From assembly GCA_023667095.1 (NCBI GenBank), contig JAMPAT010000025.1, forward strand, positions 1 to 51,023: a DNA stretch of 51,023 nucleotides. The letters are read 5' to 3'. The stretch comes from Bacteroidales bacterium (GTDB taxonomy: Bacteria > Bacteroidota > Bacteroidia > Bacteroidales > UBA932). Shown piece by piece: positions 8,788 to 17,668 of this stretch. The notes under the pieces are model-generated. The model had not been told where the DNA came from, ran no database searches, and saw only the letters and a program-made list of their open reading frames with translations. Position numbers and translations under genes: made by a program. Each line of letters opens with the position of its first letter. The first letter of the stretch is position 1.

Positions 8788-8821
8788 AACAATTAGAGTT
8801 CCGAATTTAAATTGAAAAACT

Positions 8822-8829
8822 TAACTTTG
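8822..8829 (+). promoter_or_regulatory. -7 box of ppa
   Basis: TAACTTTG matches the Bacteroidota -7 consensus TAnnTTTG and lies 26 bases ahead of the ppa start. A clear -33 TTG at the usual distance is not seen. Confidence 0.6.
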
Positions 8830-8855
8830 CACCCATTGTTCAGACAACAGACAAA

Positions 8856-9491
8856 ATGGACTACAAAAATTCTCACAAATCACATCCATGGCATGGAATA
8901 AGCCTTGGTGAAAATGTCCCTGAAGAAGTCAGGGCATTTATTGAAATCGTTCCGACAGACACAGTGAAATACGAGGTCGACAAGGCTTCCGGATACCTGT
9001 CACTTGACCGTCCGCAGAAATTCTCCAATATAGTACCGTCACTATATGGTTTCCTGCCAAGGACATATTGCTCGACTAGAATGGCAGAGCTTACCAACAC
9101 AGCCCTGGCACGCTACGACATAGAGGGCGACGGTGACCCGCTTGACATCTGCGTACTTACAGAAAAGGATGTCACACATGGAGACATCATAGTAAGGGCA
9201 CATCCGATAGGAGGGTTAAGGCTTCTTGACCACAACCAGGCTGATGACAAGATCATCGCTGTCCTGAAGAATGATGCAATGTATGGCAACTACAACGACA
9301 TTGATGAGCTTCCGAAGGATATCATCAGAAGGCTCATACACTATTTCACAACCTACAAGGACATTCCGGGAGAGAATACACAGAGAATGAAGTTTGTCAG
9401 CATATATGGTCCGGAAGTAGCAAAGGATGTCATCAGGCGTTCCATGGAGGACTATGAAGAATATATCAGCAAGGATGTGAAGGATTGCTGA
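8856..9491 (+). CDS. ppa: Inorganic pyrophosphatase (family I)
   Basis: The product is 211 residues. It hydrolyses pyrophosphate to two phosphates in the cytoplasm and so pulls biosynthetic reactions forward. The Mg-binding signature GDGDPLDI sits at 91-98. Other family features are the YEVDKASGYLSLDR substrate-binding segment (39-52), YGFLPRTYC (64-72) and DDKIIAV downstream. The length is at the upper end for family I enzymes. It has its own -7 box and is followed by the perfect bidirectional terminator at 9508-9554. The gene upstream is on the same strand but separately promoted. Confidence 0.95.
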   Translation: MDYKNSHKSHPWHGISLGENVPEEVRAFIEIVPTDTVKYEVDKASGYLSLDRPQKFSNIVPSLYGFLPRTYCSTRMAELTNTALARYDIEGDGDPLDICVLTEKDVTHGDIIVRAHPIGGLRLLDHNQADDKIIAVLKNDAMYGNYNDIDELPKDIIRRLIHYFTTYKDIPGENTQRMKFVSIYGPEVAKDVIRRSMEDYEEYISKDVKDC

Positions 9492-9507
9492 AAAGACTGA
9501 CAGGTAC

Positions 9508-9554
9508 GCACAACAAAAAAGACATCTTAAATGAAGATGTCTTTTTTGTTGTGC
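9508..9554. terminator. Perfect bidirectional terminator shared by ppa and tRNA-Leu
   Basis: The hairpin has a perfect 21-bp stem from 9508 to 9554 with a 5-base loop (AAATG, 9529-9533). The inner GC-containing arm (GACATCTT/AAGATGTC) is flanked by six A on the left and six T on the right, so each strand reads as an intrinsic terminator. It ends the plus-strand ppa transcript and the minus-strand tRNA-Leu transcript. Its right arm includes the last three bases of the tRNA gene (9552-9554). Confidence 0.93.
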
Positions 9555-9633
9555 GCATGATAGGACTCGAACCTACACGCCGTGAAGCACTACCTCCTGA
9601 AAGTAGCGTGTCTACCAATTTCACCACATGCGC
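9552..9633 (-). tRNA. tRNA-Leu (anticodon CAG)
   Basis: On the minus strand the sequence folds into a class II tRNA of 82 bases. The acceptor stem is GCGCATG (5', at 9633-9627) paired with CATGCGC, with A as discriminator at 9552. The anticodon stem is CTACT/GGTAG with loop TTCAGGA, giving anticodon CAG for the CUG codon. A T arm with GGTTCGAGTCC and a variable arm are present. CCA is not encoded. A -7 box TATCTTTG (9656-9649) lies 16 bases ahead. Confidence 0.96.
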
Positions 9634-9648
9634 TTCAGAAAAGTGGTG

Positions 9649-9656
9649 CAAAGATA
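9649..9656 (-). promoter_or_regulatory. -7 box of tRNA-Leu
   Basis: TATCTTTG on the minus strand matches TAnnTTTG and lies 16 bases ahead of the tRNA 5' end, between it and the fimbrial operon. Confidence 0.55.
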
Positions 9657-9687
9657 AGCAATCTTTTTCAAACTTACACTATTTTTG

Positions 9688-10485
9688 TCAGATAATCACA
9701 TCAAAAGATACGGTTTTCTCCCAGTCATCCACAATAAAAGTGACATCTGTCCTGGCATAGTCAATAATAATCCCCACATCCTCAAGGTCCTTCCGTGTCC
9801 AGTCATATCCCATCTCCACGATATATTCTCCCACTGCAAAATCCTTCACCACTCCATCCTCATCACATATCCGCAACCGGAGTGAACAGTCCTTCTGCCT
9901 CGGTATGTTCACGGTACTGCACCCGTTGACATCCGTATAAGGCACAAAACTGAACATCCCTTCCTTTGGCAATCCGTCACAGCCATATCCATCTACGTTG
10001 CCATTTATCTCCAGGATGAAAGGACACGGACCTTCAGAAACCATTTCAATTGACAGCCTGCAAAAATTTTTCCCCGGCACGACCTCTTCACGATGCATCT
10101 CCTTTCCTGTATCAATCATCACAGAATACATATATACCGGTGGGCATTCACAGCCGGCAGGTATCTCCAGCACGGCGTTTCCGGTATCGAGCATCCCATA
10201 TCCATTACCCTCCAGAAAAGAATACACATTAAGCATTGCACTGCCTTTCGGGACAGTCGTCCGGTACTCCTCACCATAGAATTCACTTTGCACCACATCC
10301 TGACAAAGAATGCCACCCTGTCCCATGACACTCAAGTCCAAGGAGTTCAACAATCCTTTGTCGACCTTGCAGAAATCAAGTATAAGGACGCACGGGCATA
10401 CCGTCCTGTCTTCCTTGACCGAACATGAAGCGAAGGAAAGTGCAGACAACATGCACAACATTATGGATGACATCCTATGTAGCAT
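9688..10485 (-). CDS. FimB/Mfa2-like fimbrial anchor or tip lipoprotein
   Basis: The product is 265 residues starting at the ATG at 10485, 16 bases after the fimbrillin stop. An earlier ATG at 10587 would lie inside the upstream gene and bury the signal peptide. Residues 1-21 form a lipoprotein signal ending in FASC (Cys21). The mature start (EDRTVCPCVLILDF) and the end (D.DWEKTVSFDVII) resemble the FimB/Mfa2 family, which anchors fimbriae to the outer membrane or caps them and controls their length. Many cysteines are present. It is the last gene of a five-gene fimbrial operon. Family assignment rests on motif memory rather than a search. Confidence 0.7.
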   Translation of the reverse strand: MLHRMSSIMLCMLSALSFASCSVKEDRTVCPCVLILDFCKVDKGLLNSLDLSVMGQGGILCQDVVQSEFYGEEYRTTVPKGSAMLNVYSFLEGNGYGMLDTGNAVLEIPAGCECPPVYMYSVMIDTGKEMHREEVVPGKNFCRLSIEMVSEGPCPFILEINGNVDGYGCDGLPKEGMFSFVPYTDVNGCSTVNIPRQKDCSLRLRICDEDGVVKDFAVGEYIVEMGYDWTRKDLEDVGIIIDYARTDVTFIVDDWEKTVSFDVII

Positions 10486-10501
10486 AGTATATTTGTATTT
10501 A

Positions 10502-11479
10502 TCAGATTTCAACTTCTTTAGAACTTCCCACAGCCCAGTCCTTGACATTGACTGTAAATCCGGCCACATCAGATGATACCGGAACATCAGGACTATCCGA
10601 ACCTATCCTGGTAATCCTCATTTCAGTAATCTCATATGTATGGTTGCTTTCCAGGCCTTCAATGTTGACAGGGTAATAATATGTCTTTCCGTCAAGGGAT
10701 GTCTCAACGACCAGCCTTGTCTGCCTTTCTGACCATACGGGGTCGCTTGTATCGCCATCGGTTCCATTCGGATAGCAATAGAAATAATGAGTGACAGAAT
10801 ACGAAGCTCCGGCAGCAACAGGTTCATCAAGAGCCCCGCTATATGTCAATGGGGAGACTGCTGATGACGGTTCGTTTTTCATCTTGCTGTACCAGACATT
10901 ACCAGCTGAAGAAGAAAGATACGTCATTTCTCCGGCAACATTGACAAGATATATTCCAGTCACACGGAAATCAGCCTCCCTATATTGCGGCAAAGTGAAG
11001 TCATTCTTGATTGAAGCGATTGATATCCTTGATACGATACGCCTTACATCAATCTCTACAGAAGTGGATGAAGAAATGCTGCAGCTGCTCTTCCCGCTCA
11101 TTACAAACCTGCCGGCAGCATTGTCCTTCAAATCCGAGAAACATCCCTGCAGTGCTGCATAATCCTTGACATCAGTAAGTGCAGGAGCATTTACAAGAGA
11201 CACGATATCCCTTTCGCCTACAGTGCACGACAATGACAGCCTGCCACCTGAAGCCTTGCCGTATGCATCCAGGCTGCCGTCTTTCTTGAAGACAAACACC
11301 TGCATGTCCTCAACCTTGTCCTCTCCATCAGTATCTGTCACCTTTGTAACAGCCCTTGACAGGGAAACCTCCAGTACTGCAGACATACTGCCTGTAATCT
11401 CAGAAGTTACATTTTTCTCACATGCCACAGCACACAGCAAGGCTGCAGCCATCAAATTAATTTTTTTCATAAATTCCAT
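10502..11479 (-). CDS. Fimbrillin, FimA/Mfa1-type major fimbrial subunit
   Basis: The product is 325 residues. A lipoprotein signal ends in AVAC with Cys20; the ATG at 11470 is an equally good start. Residues about 33-45 (LEVSLSRAVTK) carry an Arg that would fit the trypsin-like processing site of Porphyromonas-type fimbrillins. FimA-type proteins are exported as lipoproteins, cleaved there, and polymerised by donor-strand exchange. The middle contains VNAPALTDVKDYAAL and the end is VNVKDWAVGSSKEVEI, the usual fimbrillin closing strand. It lies between an OmpA-like lipoprotein and the FimB-like gene. A short hairpin (CCTGG/CCAGG, about 11520-11537) lies just upstream and could adjust relative expression. 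No Arg-gingipain homologue is visible in the window. Confidence 0.82.
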   Translation of the reverse strand: MEFMKKINLMAAALLCAVACEKNVTSEITGSMSAVLEVSLSRAVTKVTDTDGEDKVEDMQVFVFKKDGSLDAYGKASGGRLSLSCTVGERDIVSLVNAPALTDVKDYAALQGCFSDLKDNAAGRFVMSGKSSCSISSSTSVEIDVRRIVSRISIASIKNDFTLPQYREADFRVTGIYLVNVAGEMTYLSSSAGNVWYSKMKNEPSSAVSPLTYSGALDEPVAAGASYSVTHYFYCYPNGTDGDTSDPVWSERQTRLVVETSLDGKTYYYPVNIEGLESNHTYEITEMRITRIGSDSPDVPVSSDVAGFTVNVKDWAVGSSKEVEI

Positions 11480-11575
11480 AAATAATATCTGTTAATAAAA
11501 TAAGGTTTATACACACATGCCTGGGTACAGTTCCAGGTCCGGAAGATTCAAGGCCTTTAGCCAATTATAAACGTA

Positions 11576-13492
11576 TCATGGTCCATCCACGCTGTCAGGA
11601 AGATTCAGCACCCTGGTAAATTCGGACAGTTCCGGATCAAGATTTGCCCTATGTACCATGGAAGGGTCCTTCTCTACACTTCTCAGATAGCTTTCCATAG
11701 CCTCCCTCCTCCGTCCCAGGCGGGACAGCACTATTGCTTTCATGTATTCTACCGCTGCAGTTGCCGGAACAATACTCTCCAGGTCATTCAGTGCAGAATG
11801 GTTATAGCCGGCTGACAGATATGCAAGGGCAGTATTGTAGTCATGGTATGGGCGCAGCAGTTCAACAGCACTACGGTAGTCCATTTCCTTTATTGCCTGG
11901 ACTCCGGCAAGATAGGCCGAGTCAATCTCAGTTGTATGTACAGTATCCTTCATCATGCCTTTCCTATGGAGATAAAAGTCAAAACGCACTGTCCTGAGCC
12001 TTGGATATATCTTCTCACGAAGGTATCTGTATTCCGGAAGCAATGATATTTCCCTTTCAATCCTGTCCAGGTCATTACCGTCAGACAATGATGCTGCATA
12101 TAGAACCTTTTTCCGGCATATATCTGAAATCACAGTGTCAGAAGCGGCAAGACGCGCAAACTGCTCCCAATTTTCCGGTATTGCCCCGGAATACACAAGG
12201 CTTGCAGTCTCTTCACTGAGGAACTTCCCCAGATATAGCCTTACAGCCTCTGCACGTGAAGCTGCCAGCACGGCATTGCTGTGGAATCCTCCTTCCGGAG
12301 AACATGATGCGCTGACCTTGAGTGAATCAAGTTCCAATTCTTCCCTGTAGACGGCATCCTCTACGCATTTGCGCACCCTGCGCAATTCCACAGCATTGCC
12401 TGTCAGCATGGTATCTATGGCAGAACTTCCCTGTGCAAAGTCAATGAAGGCATGGGTATTGTCATAGACAGTCCTCTCCATCACCTTGACCACATATCTC
12501 GGAGACATGTCCGCAAGTGTTGAAAGTGAACTTACATAGAATGTCAGGTCCTCCGGCAAAGGTATTTCATAAATCTGTTTTCCATATTCATACAGGCTTC
12601 CATGCAGTGATATCACGATTTTCCTTAGGCCAGGCCTTGCCATTACATCCTGCACATACCTGTATACCATAGTTCCTCCCTCTCCTGCCATCACCGTATC
12701 AAGCCTCATGCCCACACCTATAAGAGGGTCCTTTACATATTTACGGAACATCTTATCCCTGTTACCTTTACGTTTCTCGTTCCTCTGCCATAGTCCATGT
12801 CTTGTATAGTGTTCAAGGGCTTCTCTCTGACTTACCCCAAAGACATTCTCAGCTACAGGATCAGGTACAAACGAAGAATCATTCTTCATTGCATATGTAT
12901 CCGGGAAATGCCTCCGGATGAAAATCTCCAGCTGATTCATCTTCACAAAGTCAATGCTGTCAGTTATTATGGAGTTAAGGAATGCCTGGTATCGCATATA
13001 TCCCCTCATCTGCTCATCCCTATATCTTTTCCCTGTTATGTATACAGGCTCAAGCCATGTGCTGTTACCAAGCATCTTCATCTTGGGGGCAAGTTTAAGT
13101 CTCCATCCAGACTCAATCATATCTCCAGGGACAGTTATGTCGAATTCAAGTGCAATCTTCCCGAATCTCTCAGCCACATTCCTGAACCTCGCTACAACAG
13201 TCGAGGCATTGATTACATCCACAGCTACCATCTCGCCAGTAACTTCATCCTTTATTGCATTCATTATCAAAGGCTCCCCATCCATTTGTGAATCAATGCT
13301 GTCTACCTTTATGCCGGTCATGATTTCATCACGGGCCTTACGGTAATCTTCATCTGACGGGATTGACAGGCCTGCTGCAACCTCTCCGTTCCTTATCACA
13401 GACAATTTCCTTGTCTCACCGCACGAAGCCATTGCAAGGATGGCAGCTGCAAAGCTTGGCAACAGCCAGGCAAAGGCTTTTTCAGAACACAT
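11576..13492 (-). CDS. OmpA-like/TPR lipoprotein of fimbrial operon
   Basis: The product is 638 residues with a lipoprotein signal ending in MASC (Cys24). Around residue 395 a segment SASCSPEGGFHSN followed by A..RAEAVRLYL resembles the ASPEG..N..LS..RA pattern of Bacteroidota OmpA-like peptidoglycan-associated domains. The C-terminal 100 residues have the helical alternation of TPR repeats. It overlaps the DUF3575 gene upstream by 11 bases and lies 96 bases before the fimbrillin. Such lipoproteins commonly accompany DUF3575 genes in Bacteroidota fimbrial clusters. I infer an envelope anchoring or assembly role. The central part, residues 90-380, is not recognised. Confidence 0.72.
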   Translation of the reverse strand: MCSEKAFAWLLPSFAAAILAMASCGETRKLSVIRNGEVAAGLSIPSDEDYRKARDEIMTGIKVDSIDSQMDGEPLIMNAIKDEVTGEMVAVDVINASTVVARFRNVAERFGKIALEFDITVPGDMIESGWRLKLAPKMKMLGNSTWLEPVYITGKRYRDEQMRGYMRYQAFLNSIITDSIDFVKMNQLEIFIRRHFPDTYAMKNDSSFVPDPVAENVFGVSQREALEHYTRHGLWQRNEKRKGNRDKMFRKYVKDPLIGVGMRLDTVMAGEGGTMVYRYVQDVMARPGLRKIVISLHGSLYEYGKQIYEIPLPEDLTFYVSSLSTLADMSPRYVVKVMERTVYDNTHAFIDFAQGSSAIDTMLTGNAVELRRVRKCVEDAVYREELELDSLKVSASCSPEGGFHSNAVLAASRAEAVRLYLGKFLSEETASLVYSGAIPENWEQFARLAASDTVISDICRKKVLYAASLSDGNDLDRIEREISLLPEYRYLREKIYPRLRTVRFDFYLHRKGMMKDTVHTTEIDSAYLAGVQAIKEMDYRSAVELLRPYHDYNTALAYLSAGYNHSALNDLESIVPATAAVEYMKAIVLSRLGRRREAMESYLRSVEKDPSMVHRANLDPELSEFTRVLNLPDSVDGP

Positions 13493-14036
13493 AGGATATT
13501 CCGATTATAAGATCATTAGGCAAGATAAAACCCTTTTTCCCGGCTTCCGTAGTCAAGCCACATGAAGGGCAGCTGTAGACTGTATACTTCTTCATCCCTG
13601 CCCATAATCCGAGACCGAACTCAAGGTTCAGCCTCGGGTGAACCATATAGGTATATCCTGCAGTGATACCGGCTCCCCACCTGTCCCCCTCCTCTGTCCT
13701 TGCTGACAGGATTCCACCGGCATTGTATTCCTGGTACTGAGCCTTTGCTGCTATCCACCAGCCGGAATATATATGCCACGGCCAGAATCTGGCCCCGACA
13801 GCATACGACTGCTGCCTGTTCTGCAGCCTACGCCCATTGCAATTGAATGAGAACGGATTATATTTGACTCCGGCATTCAGGCTCCAATGCTGTGCAACGG
13901 CATAGGCTCCCTCAATATTAAGTGTCGCGAAATTGAGATATCCTGCTGCATTTGTAGATATCGAGAACTTCTGCGCCCACAAGGCATTGCAGGACAGCAT
14001 CATTGCCAATATACCTATATACTTCATTCCTTTCAT
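13482..14036 (-). CDS. DUF3575-family outer-membrane protein
   Basis: The product is 184 residues with a signal peptide (ALWAQ cleavage at about 21) and then alternating amphipathic strands ending in GISYVF with a terminal Phe, as expected for a small outer-membrane beta-barrel. The FSISTNAAGYLNFATLNIEGAYA opening and the NGRRLQ, WPWHIYSGWW and HPRLNLEFGLG segments match my memory of DUF3575. The gene is 5 bases after the metalloprotease lipoprotein and overlaps the OmpA-like gene downstream. Members of this family are usually found in fimbrial operons. The role is probably structural or in subunit passage across the membrane; unproven. Confidence 0.78.
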   Translation of the reverse strand: MKGMKYIGILAMMLSCNALWAQKFSISTNAAGYLNFATLNIEGAYAVAQHWSLNAGVKYNPFSFNCNGRRLQNRQQSYAVGARFWPWHIYSGWWIAAKAQYQEYNAGGILSARTEEGDRWGAGITAGYTYMVHPRLNLEFGLGLWAGMKKYTVYSCPSCGLTTEAGKKGFILPNDLIIGISYVF

Positions 14037-14041
14037 GGCAT

Positions 14042-15619
14042 CTACCTGTATCTGTTGAATACCTGTTCTATGACAGTCTTTTTCTTTGGATATAGTTGAA
14101 TCAATTGCTGCTGCAGCGAGCTTCTGTCTATGACCTCAGGAGTCAAGGCTGCAAATATTTCTGAGCGCGATATTCCCCTGTCTTCAAGGTACCTGAAAAT
14201 CTGCGGATAGAACCAGTAGCCTGTTCCATAGTCAGGAACACTTCCTCCATAGCGTTCCTTGTGCATCATGCTTTCAACATAGTATCCCCACATCTCCCCG
14301 ACTTCACAATATCCTGCAAGATCTTCATCTCCGGTTCCGTATGTCTTTCCTCCTGTTTCAAGGAATGAAGTGGCGATGAACTGTATATATTTGTTCCAAT
14401 AGGCTGTCCCTACCTTGGAGAAATGGCTTGCATGGGCAAGTTCATGGCACACACTGTCATATATGTCCCTATAGCTGTCATTGTCCTTTGTGCCTATCGT
14501 TATGTCCGGGGCAAACAGCTTTATAAGGGCTGCATAATGTCCAAGATATGCAGATATGGGCGCGCTGCTTACTATGGCACCATGATGTATCATCACGGCA
14601 CTGCTGGCTGCAATATTCTTGAAGAGCCATATCCTGAGATTGGCTGGAGGAAGAGCAATCCCCATATCATCTCCAGAACAACGCGAATAATAGTCGTATG
14701 CGGCATTGTTTGCTGCAGACCTTCTGAACAATGTACCGTCGGAATCCTTTGTGACAGTATAGCTCATTCCCGAGACAGGAGCCTTGCCAAGTGTAGAGAA
14801 AGACGCCGGTACAAGGATAAGGTTAAAGCCTATGGCAAACCCCTTTTCATTCTTGAACACGAGCCTGTACCTCAGCTTCGCCGAAAATTTCTTCGGGATA
14901 GTATAGTAGCCGTCCCGGTCAGTATATGCAGAAGAGAACTTTACGAATGTATTGCATGAGACCTTCACTCCGGCAAGTCCAAACGGCTGGCCTCCATTTG
15001 CATGTTCGTCCACAATTGTAATTCTTCCTGACGGCTGGACGGAAGAAGCCTTCGTTGCAACATTCTCTGCTATCATCCTGCCGTTTCCCGTAAGCATAAA
15101 GGACTCCTTTTCGACTTCATCCCAGTCGATTTCCTCATCAGCCGCCTTTACCTGAGGGGCATTGTCAGCGATAAAGCATTCATCTATAATTTCATACTTT
15201 ACATTTGGGAAATTGAAGTCAAGAGGCACTACTGCATATTGCCAGGTTATGCTGTCTTCCCCCAATGCAGGGTCATGATAATAATCCCCCTCCTTTACCA
15301 CCTCAAAGTCAACAGGATGATCAAGCATCTCCACCCCCATTCCTGCAATCATGTCAAACTCAGCCTGGTCCTTAGGAAGGAAACGGACATAATAGTTGGT
15401 CGAACTTACAGCAGATGCAGCCTTTGTCGGATAAAGCTTTGCAAACGCCTTGCGGACATTGGCTGTAGTATAAGGATTGTCAAGCCTGTCCCCAAGCACA
15501 ATCATGCCGTGCTCAAGGCCATCATTACCATAGGAGGTCTTCACATCTGAGGTAAACCCTCCTTTGCTGCAGGACATCGTAATCAACGCCACTGCAAAGA
15601 TTTTCAGATACTTTTGCAT
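14042..15619 (-). CDS. Surface lipoprotein with HExxH zinc-metallopeptidase motif, first gene of fimbrial operon
   Basis: The product is 525 residues with a lipoprotein signal ending in TMSC (Cys17). Residues about 200-265 resemble a carboxypeptidase-regulatory-like beta-sandwich (ITIVDEHANGG, then AYTDRDGYYTIP). The motif CHELAHASHF lies at about 390-400 and is followed 40 residues later by GYCEVGEMWG, a credible third-ligand Glu of gluzincin type. This indicates a zinc peptidase facing the periplasm or cell surface. It is separated by only 5 bases from the DUF3575 gene and preceded by a -7 box, so it heads the fimbrial operon. Subunit maturation or host-protein cleavage are both possible. 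I do not recognise a named peptidase family. Confidence 0.75.
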   Translation of the reverse strand: MQKYLKIFAVALITMSCSKGGFTSDVKTSYGNDGLEHGMIVLGDRLDNPYTTANVRKAFAKLYPTKAASAVSSTNYYVRFLPKDQAEFDMIAGMGVEMLDHPVDFEVVKEGDYYHDPALGEDSITWQYAVVPLDFNFPNVKYEIIDECFIADNAPQVKAADEEIDWDEVEKESFMLTGNGRMIAENVATKASSVQPSGRITIVDEHANGGQPFGLAGVKVSCNTFVKFSSAYTDRDGYYTIPKKFSAKLRYRLVFKNEKGFAIGFNLILVPASFSTLGKAPVSGMSYTVTKDSDGTLFRRSAANNAAYDYYSRCSGDDMGIALPPANLRIWLFKNIAASSAVMIHHGAIVSSAPISAYLGHYAALIKLFAPDITIGTKDNDSYRDIYDSVCHELAHASHFSKVGTAYWNKYIQFIATSFLETGGKTYGTGDEDLAGYCEVGEMWGYYVESMMHKERYGGSVPDYGTGYWFYPQIFRYLEDRGISRSEIFAALTPEVIDRSSLQQQLIQLYPKKKTVIEQVFNRYR

Positions 15620-15639
15620 AGACTCATTATATTTTGCGA

Positions 15640-15647
15640 CAAAAGTA
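15640..15647 (-). promoter_or_regulatory. -7 box of the fimbrial operon
   Basis: TACTTTTG on the minus strand matches TAnnTTTG and lies 20 bases ahead of the start of the first fimbrial operon gene. No clear -33 TTG is found at the standard distance. Confidence 0.5.
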
Positions 15648-15792
15648 TCCTACATTATCCGTGTTATGAAAAAACAAACGTTTAACTGCTTGAAACGGCC
15701 ACACAGAGATGTCAAATGCCATTTCTGCCAAGTTACAAACACCCATATTGGTGCCAAAGCAGTGGTTTTTTCCATCCCCGTAAAGAGAAAAC

Positions 15793-15817
15793 GCCCTCCG
15801 GAAGTACTCCAGAGGGC
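15793..15817 (-). terminator. Intrinsic terminator after the GH123-like gene
   Basis: The stem GCCCTC/GAGGGC with an inner GGA/TCC pair is followed on the minus strand by GTTTTCTCTTT. It lies about 100 bases after the stop of the glycosidase-like gene and insulates the fimbrial operon. Confidence 0.75.
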
Positions 15818-15916
15818 ATAAAAAAATTATTCCGTTTTTTTTAATTGACGTCAGTCAAAGCCTTGTAAAGGCATTCTATTCAAATCTGGTTCAATCATTT
15901 GCAAAATATATCCGTG

Positions 15917-17605
15917 TTATTTTGAGATTATGGATGAAGCATTGATAAATTCCTTGGCCTTTTTTACTGCAGGAGCCGCGCCTTCATCTGTAATGGTTTC
16001 ATAATCAAAACGTGACAGCACTGTATCAAGCTGTTTCAAAAGTTCTGTGCGTCCGGAAGACTGCCATTCCTCCCTTAGGATACGGAGCTTCTCATAGTCC
16101 TGGATACCCTCGGCAAGTTTGAAGAAGCGTAGGCTGCCACGGCCCTCTGGATAGACACAATAGCAGTCCCCTGCAGTCCATGTACGGAAGCGGGTATCTG
16201 ACATCGGCTCTGCTGTCCAATGGTTATAAGCCCAGCGAAGATATCCGTCATAGCCCTTTGCCATGGCATAGAATGGTATCCAGACAGCCTCAGACAATGG
16301 AGAAACTGTAAACAGGTTAGGGTAACGTTCTGCACAGCAGGTATAATAGGTAGAGACCTTGCCTTCAAGGCTACGTTTCTGCTTTATATCATCAGGCATA
16401 TCCTGCCTGAAGGCAACACAGTAGTCATAGAGTTCACTCTCTATCTCTGGATGCCAGTTTCCTGCAAGCGACACCCTGAAGTCCGGTTCTACGGACCTGA
16501 TCAGTTCAAATGCAGCACGCATTGCTTCTGCCGGCCTCTCGTCCATGGCAAGGCAGGTCTTTTCAAACCAGCCTTTTTCACGAAGATGTGCAGCAAAATC
16601 AGAGATGAAATTACCCCAGTACAGCTTATATCCGACACTTGAAGGCTCGGCCTTCAATGACTTCATGCTGTTGGTGACCTCGTCAAGATAGTCAAATTCA
16701 AGATGCCATGGGATAAGCGAATAACAGCTGATTGTCTCATCTATACCGAGTGACATCATGAACTCAACCCATTTGTCAAAGATTTCGTATCCATATTCCC
16801 ATGAACCGTCCTTTTTCAGGGTCTTGGTTACCATGGAGCCGAATGCATCCTCTGTCTGGCCGTTCCATGGACGGTCGAGGATAGTTGCCGTGATGGCTTT
16901 CTGCCCGGCATCGGCAAGCATCTGCATTACTGGACGCATATAGTCGAAATGCTCCTTGCTCCACAACTCCACACCATGGTACCTTGCCACGGAATACGGA
17001 TTCTGCCACAGGTCAAGACGGAATTTCCAATCCTCAGGCTGAGGAAGAACCCTGCCGGTGACCTCCAGTTCTACCGGAAGCCTCATCTTTGCGGAATGCC
17101 TGGCCTTGACAGTCAGGGTTCCACGATAGATTCCTGGTGCAGCATCAGGAGGGACTGATACTGTAACCCATATCGGAAGGCAAGTGCCTGCCTCCAGATC
17201 TGTACTTGAAGCAATGTCAACCATATCTGCAACCAGAAGAGAGTCCTGCTGGCCCTTTGGACGGTATCCGCACTGGCCATAGCCCTCTATCATTTCATCT
17301 GCCCAGACATAACGTACAAACTGCGCCTGTATTGCCTCTGAGGAAATCACATTCCCATTGCCACGCAGATCACTCACTTTAACGGTTATGTCAGACAGGC
17401 TATGTCCACTCCAGAGGACAGCCTCAGCAAATGCCCGTTCCCCTTTCCATGCAGGATACCGGAAAGCATTGCCGGACAAGCTATCCGGTGCAGCATCACG
17501 CAGACAGTGGACATTTGTATCACCCCATGAAAAGATGATGTCATCAGGAAGATTTGTGCATGCAAAAAGCACAGGCATGAGAAGAATCAGATATAAGTAT
17601 TTCAT
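15917..17605 (-). CDS. GH123/DUF4091-like glycosidase lipoprotein
   Basis: The product is 562 residues with a lipoprotein signal ending in LFAC (Cys16). An N-terminal beta-sandwich (about 30-190) is followed by a TIM-barrel-like part. The motif LAMDERP at about 350-356 gives the Asp-Glu pair used for substrate-assisted catalysis in GH123 N-acetyl-beta-galactosaminidases. The region GYDGYLRWAYNHW...D (about 440-460) and the closing EGIQDYEKL.IL are typical of DUF4091/GH123-related proteins. The likely substrate is an N-acetylgalactosamine-containing glycan at the cell surface or periplasm. It is a single gene with its own promoter, a palindromic operator candidate and a terminator. Substrate is inferred from family only. 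Confidence 0.8.
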   Translation of the reverse strand: MKYLYLILLMPVLFACTNLPDDIIFSWGDTNVHCLRDAAPDSLSGNAFRYPAWKGERAFAEAVLWSGHSLSDITVKVSDLRGNGNVISSEAIQAQFVRYVWADEMIEGYGQCGYRPKGQQDSLLVADMVDIASSTDLEAGTCLPIWVTVSVPPDAAPGIYRGTLTVKARHSAKMRLPVELEVTGRVLPQPEDWKFRLDLWQNPYSVARYHGVELWSKEHFDYMRPVMQMLADAGQKAITATILDRPWNGQTEDAFGSMVTKTLKKDGSWEYGYEIFDKWVEFMMSLGIDETISCYSLIPWHLEFDYLDEVTNSMKSLKAEPSSVGYKLYWGNFISDFAAHLREKGWFEKTCLAMDERPAEAMRAAFELIRSVEPDFRVSLAGNWHPEIESELYDYCVAFRQDMPDDIKQKRSLEGKVSTYYTCCAERYPNLFTVSPLSEAVWIPFYAMAKGYDGYLRWAYNHWTAEPMSDTRFRTWTAGDCYCVYPEGRGSLRFFKLAEGIQDYEKLRILREEWQSSGRTELLKQLDTVLSRFDYETITDEGAAPAVKKAKEFINASSIISK

Positions 17606-17649
17606 TTTAATGTTATTGAGTCATAATATAATCTGCATCAGTAAAAATA

Positions 17650-17665
17650 CCGTTTCCGGAAACGG
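17650..17665. promoter_or_regulatory. Perfect 16-bp palindrome, operator candidate
   Basis: CCGTTTCCGGAAACGG is a perfect inverted repeat with no spacer. It lies immediately downstream of the -7 box at 17669-17676, so it would cover the transcription start of the glycosidase gene. This is a classic repressor position; LacI-type sites have similar symmetry. No regulator gene is nearby. Confidence 0.6.
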
Positions 17666-17668
17666 ATA

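Noticed and set aside
9485..9760. Plus-strand frame of 91 codons over the tRNA
   Set aside because: It covers the terminator and tRNA-Leu, which fully explain the sequence.
10486..10587. N-terminal extension of the FimB-like protein
   Set aside because: It overlaps the fimbrillin gene and would place the lipoprotein signal internally.
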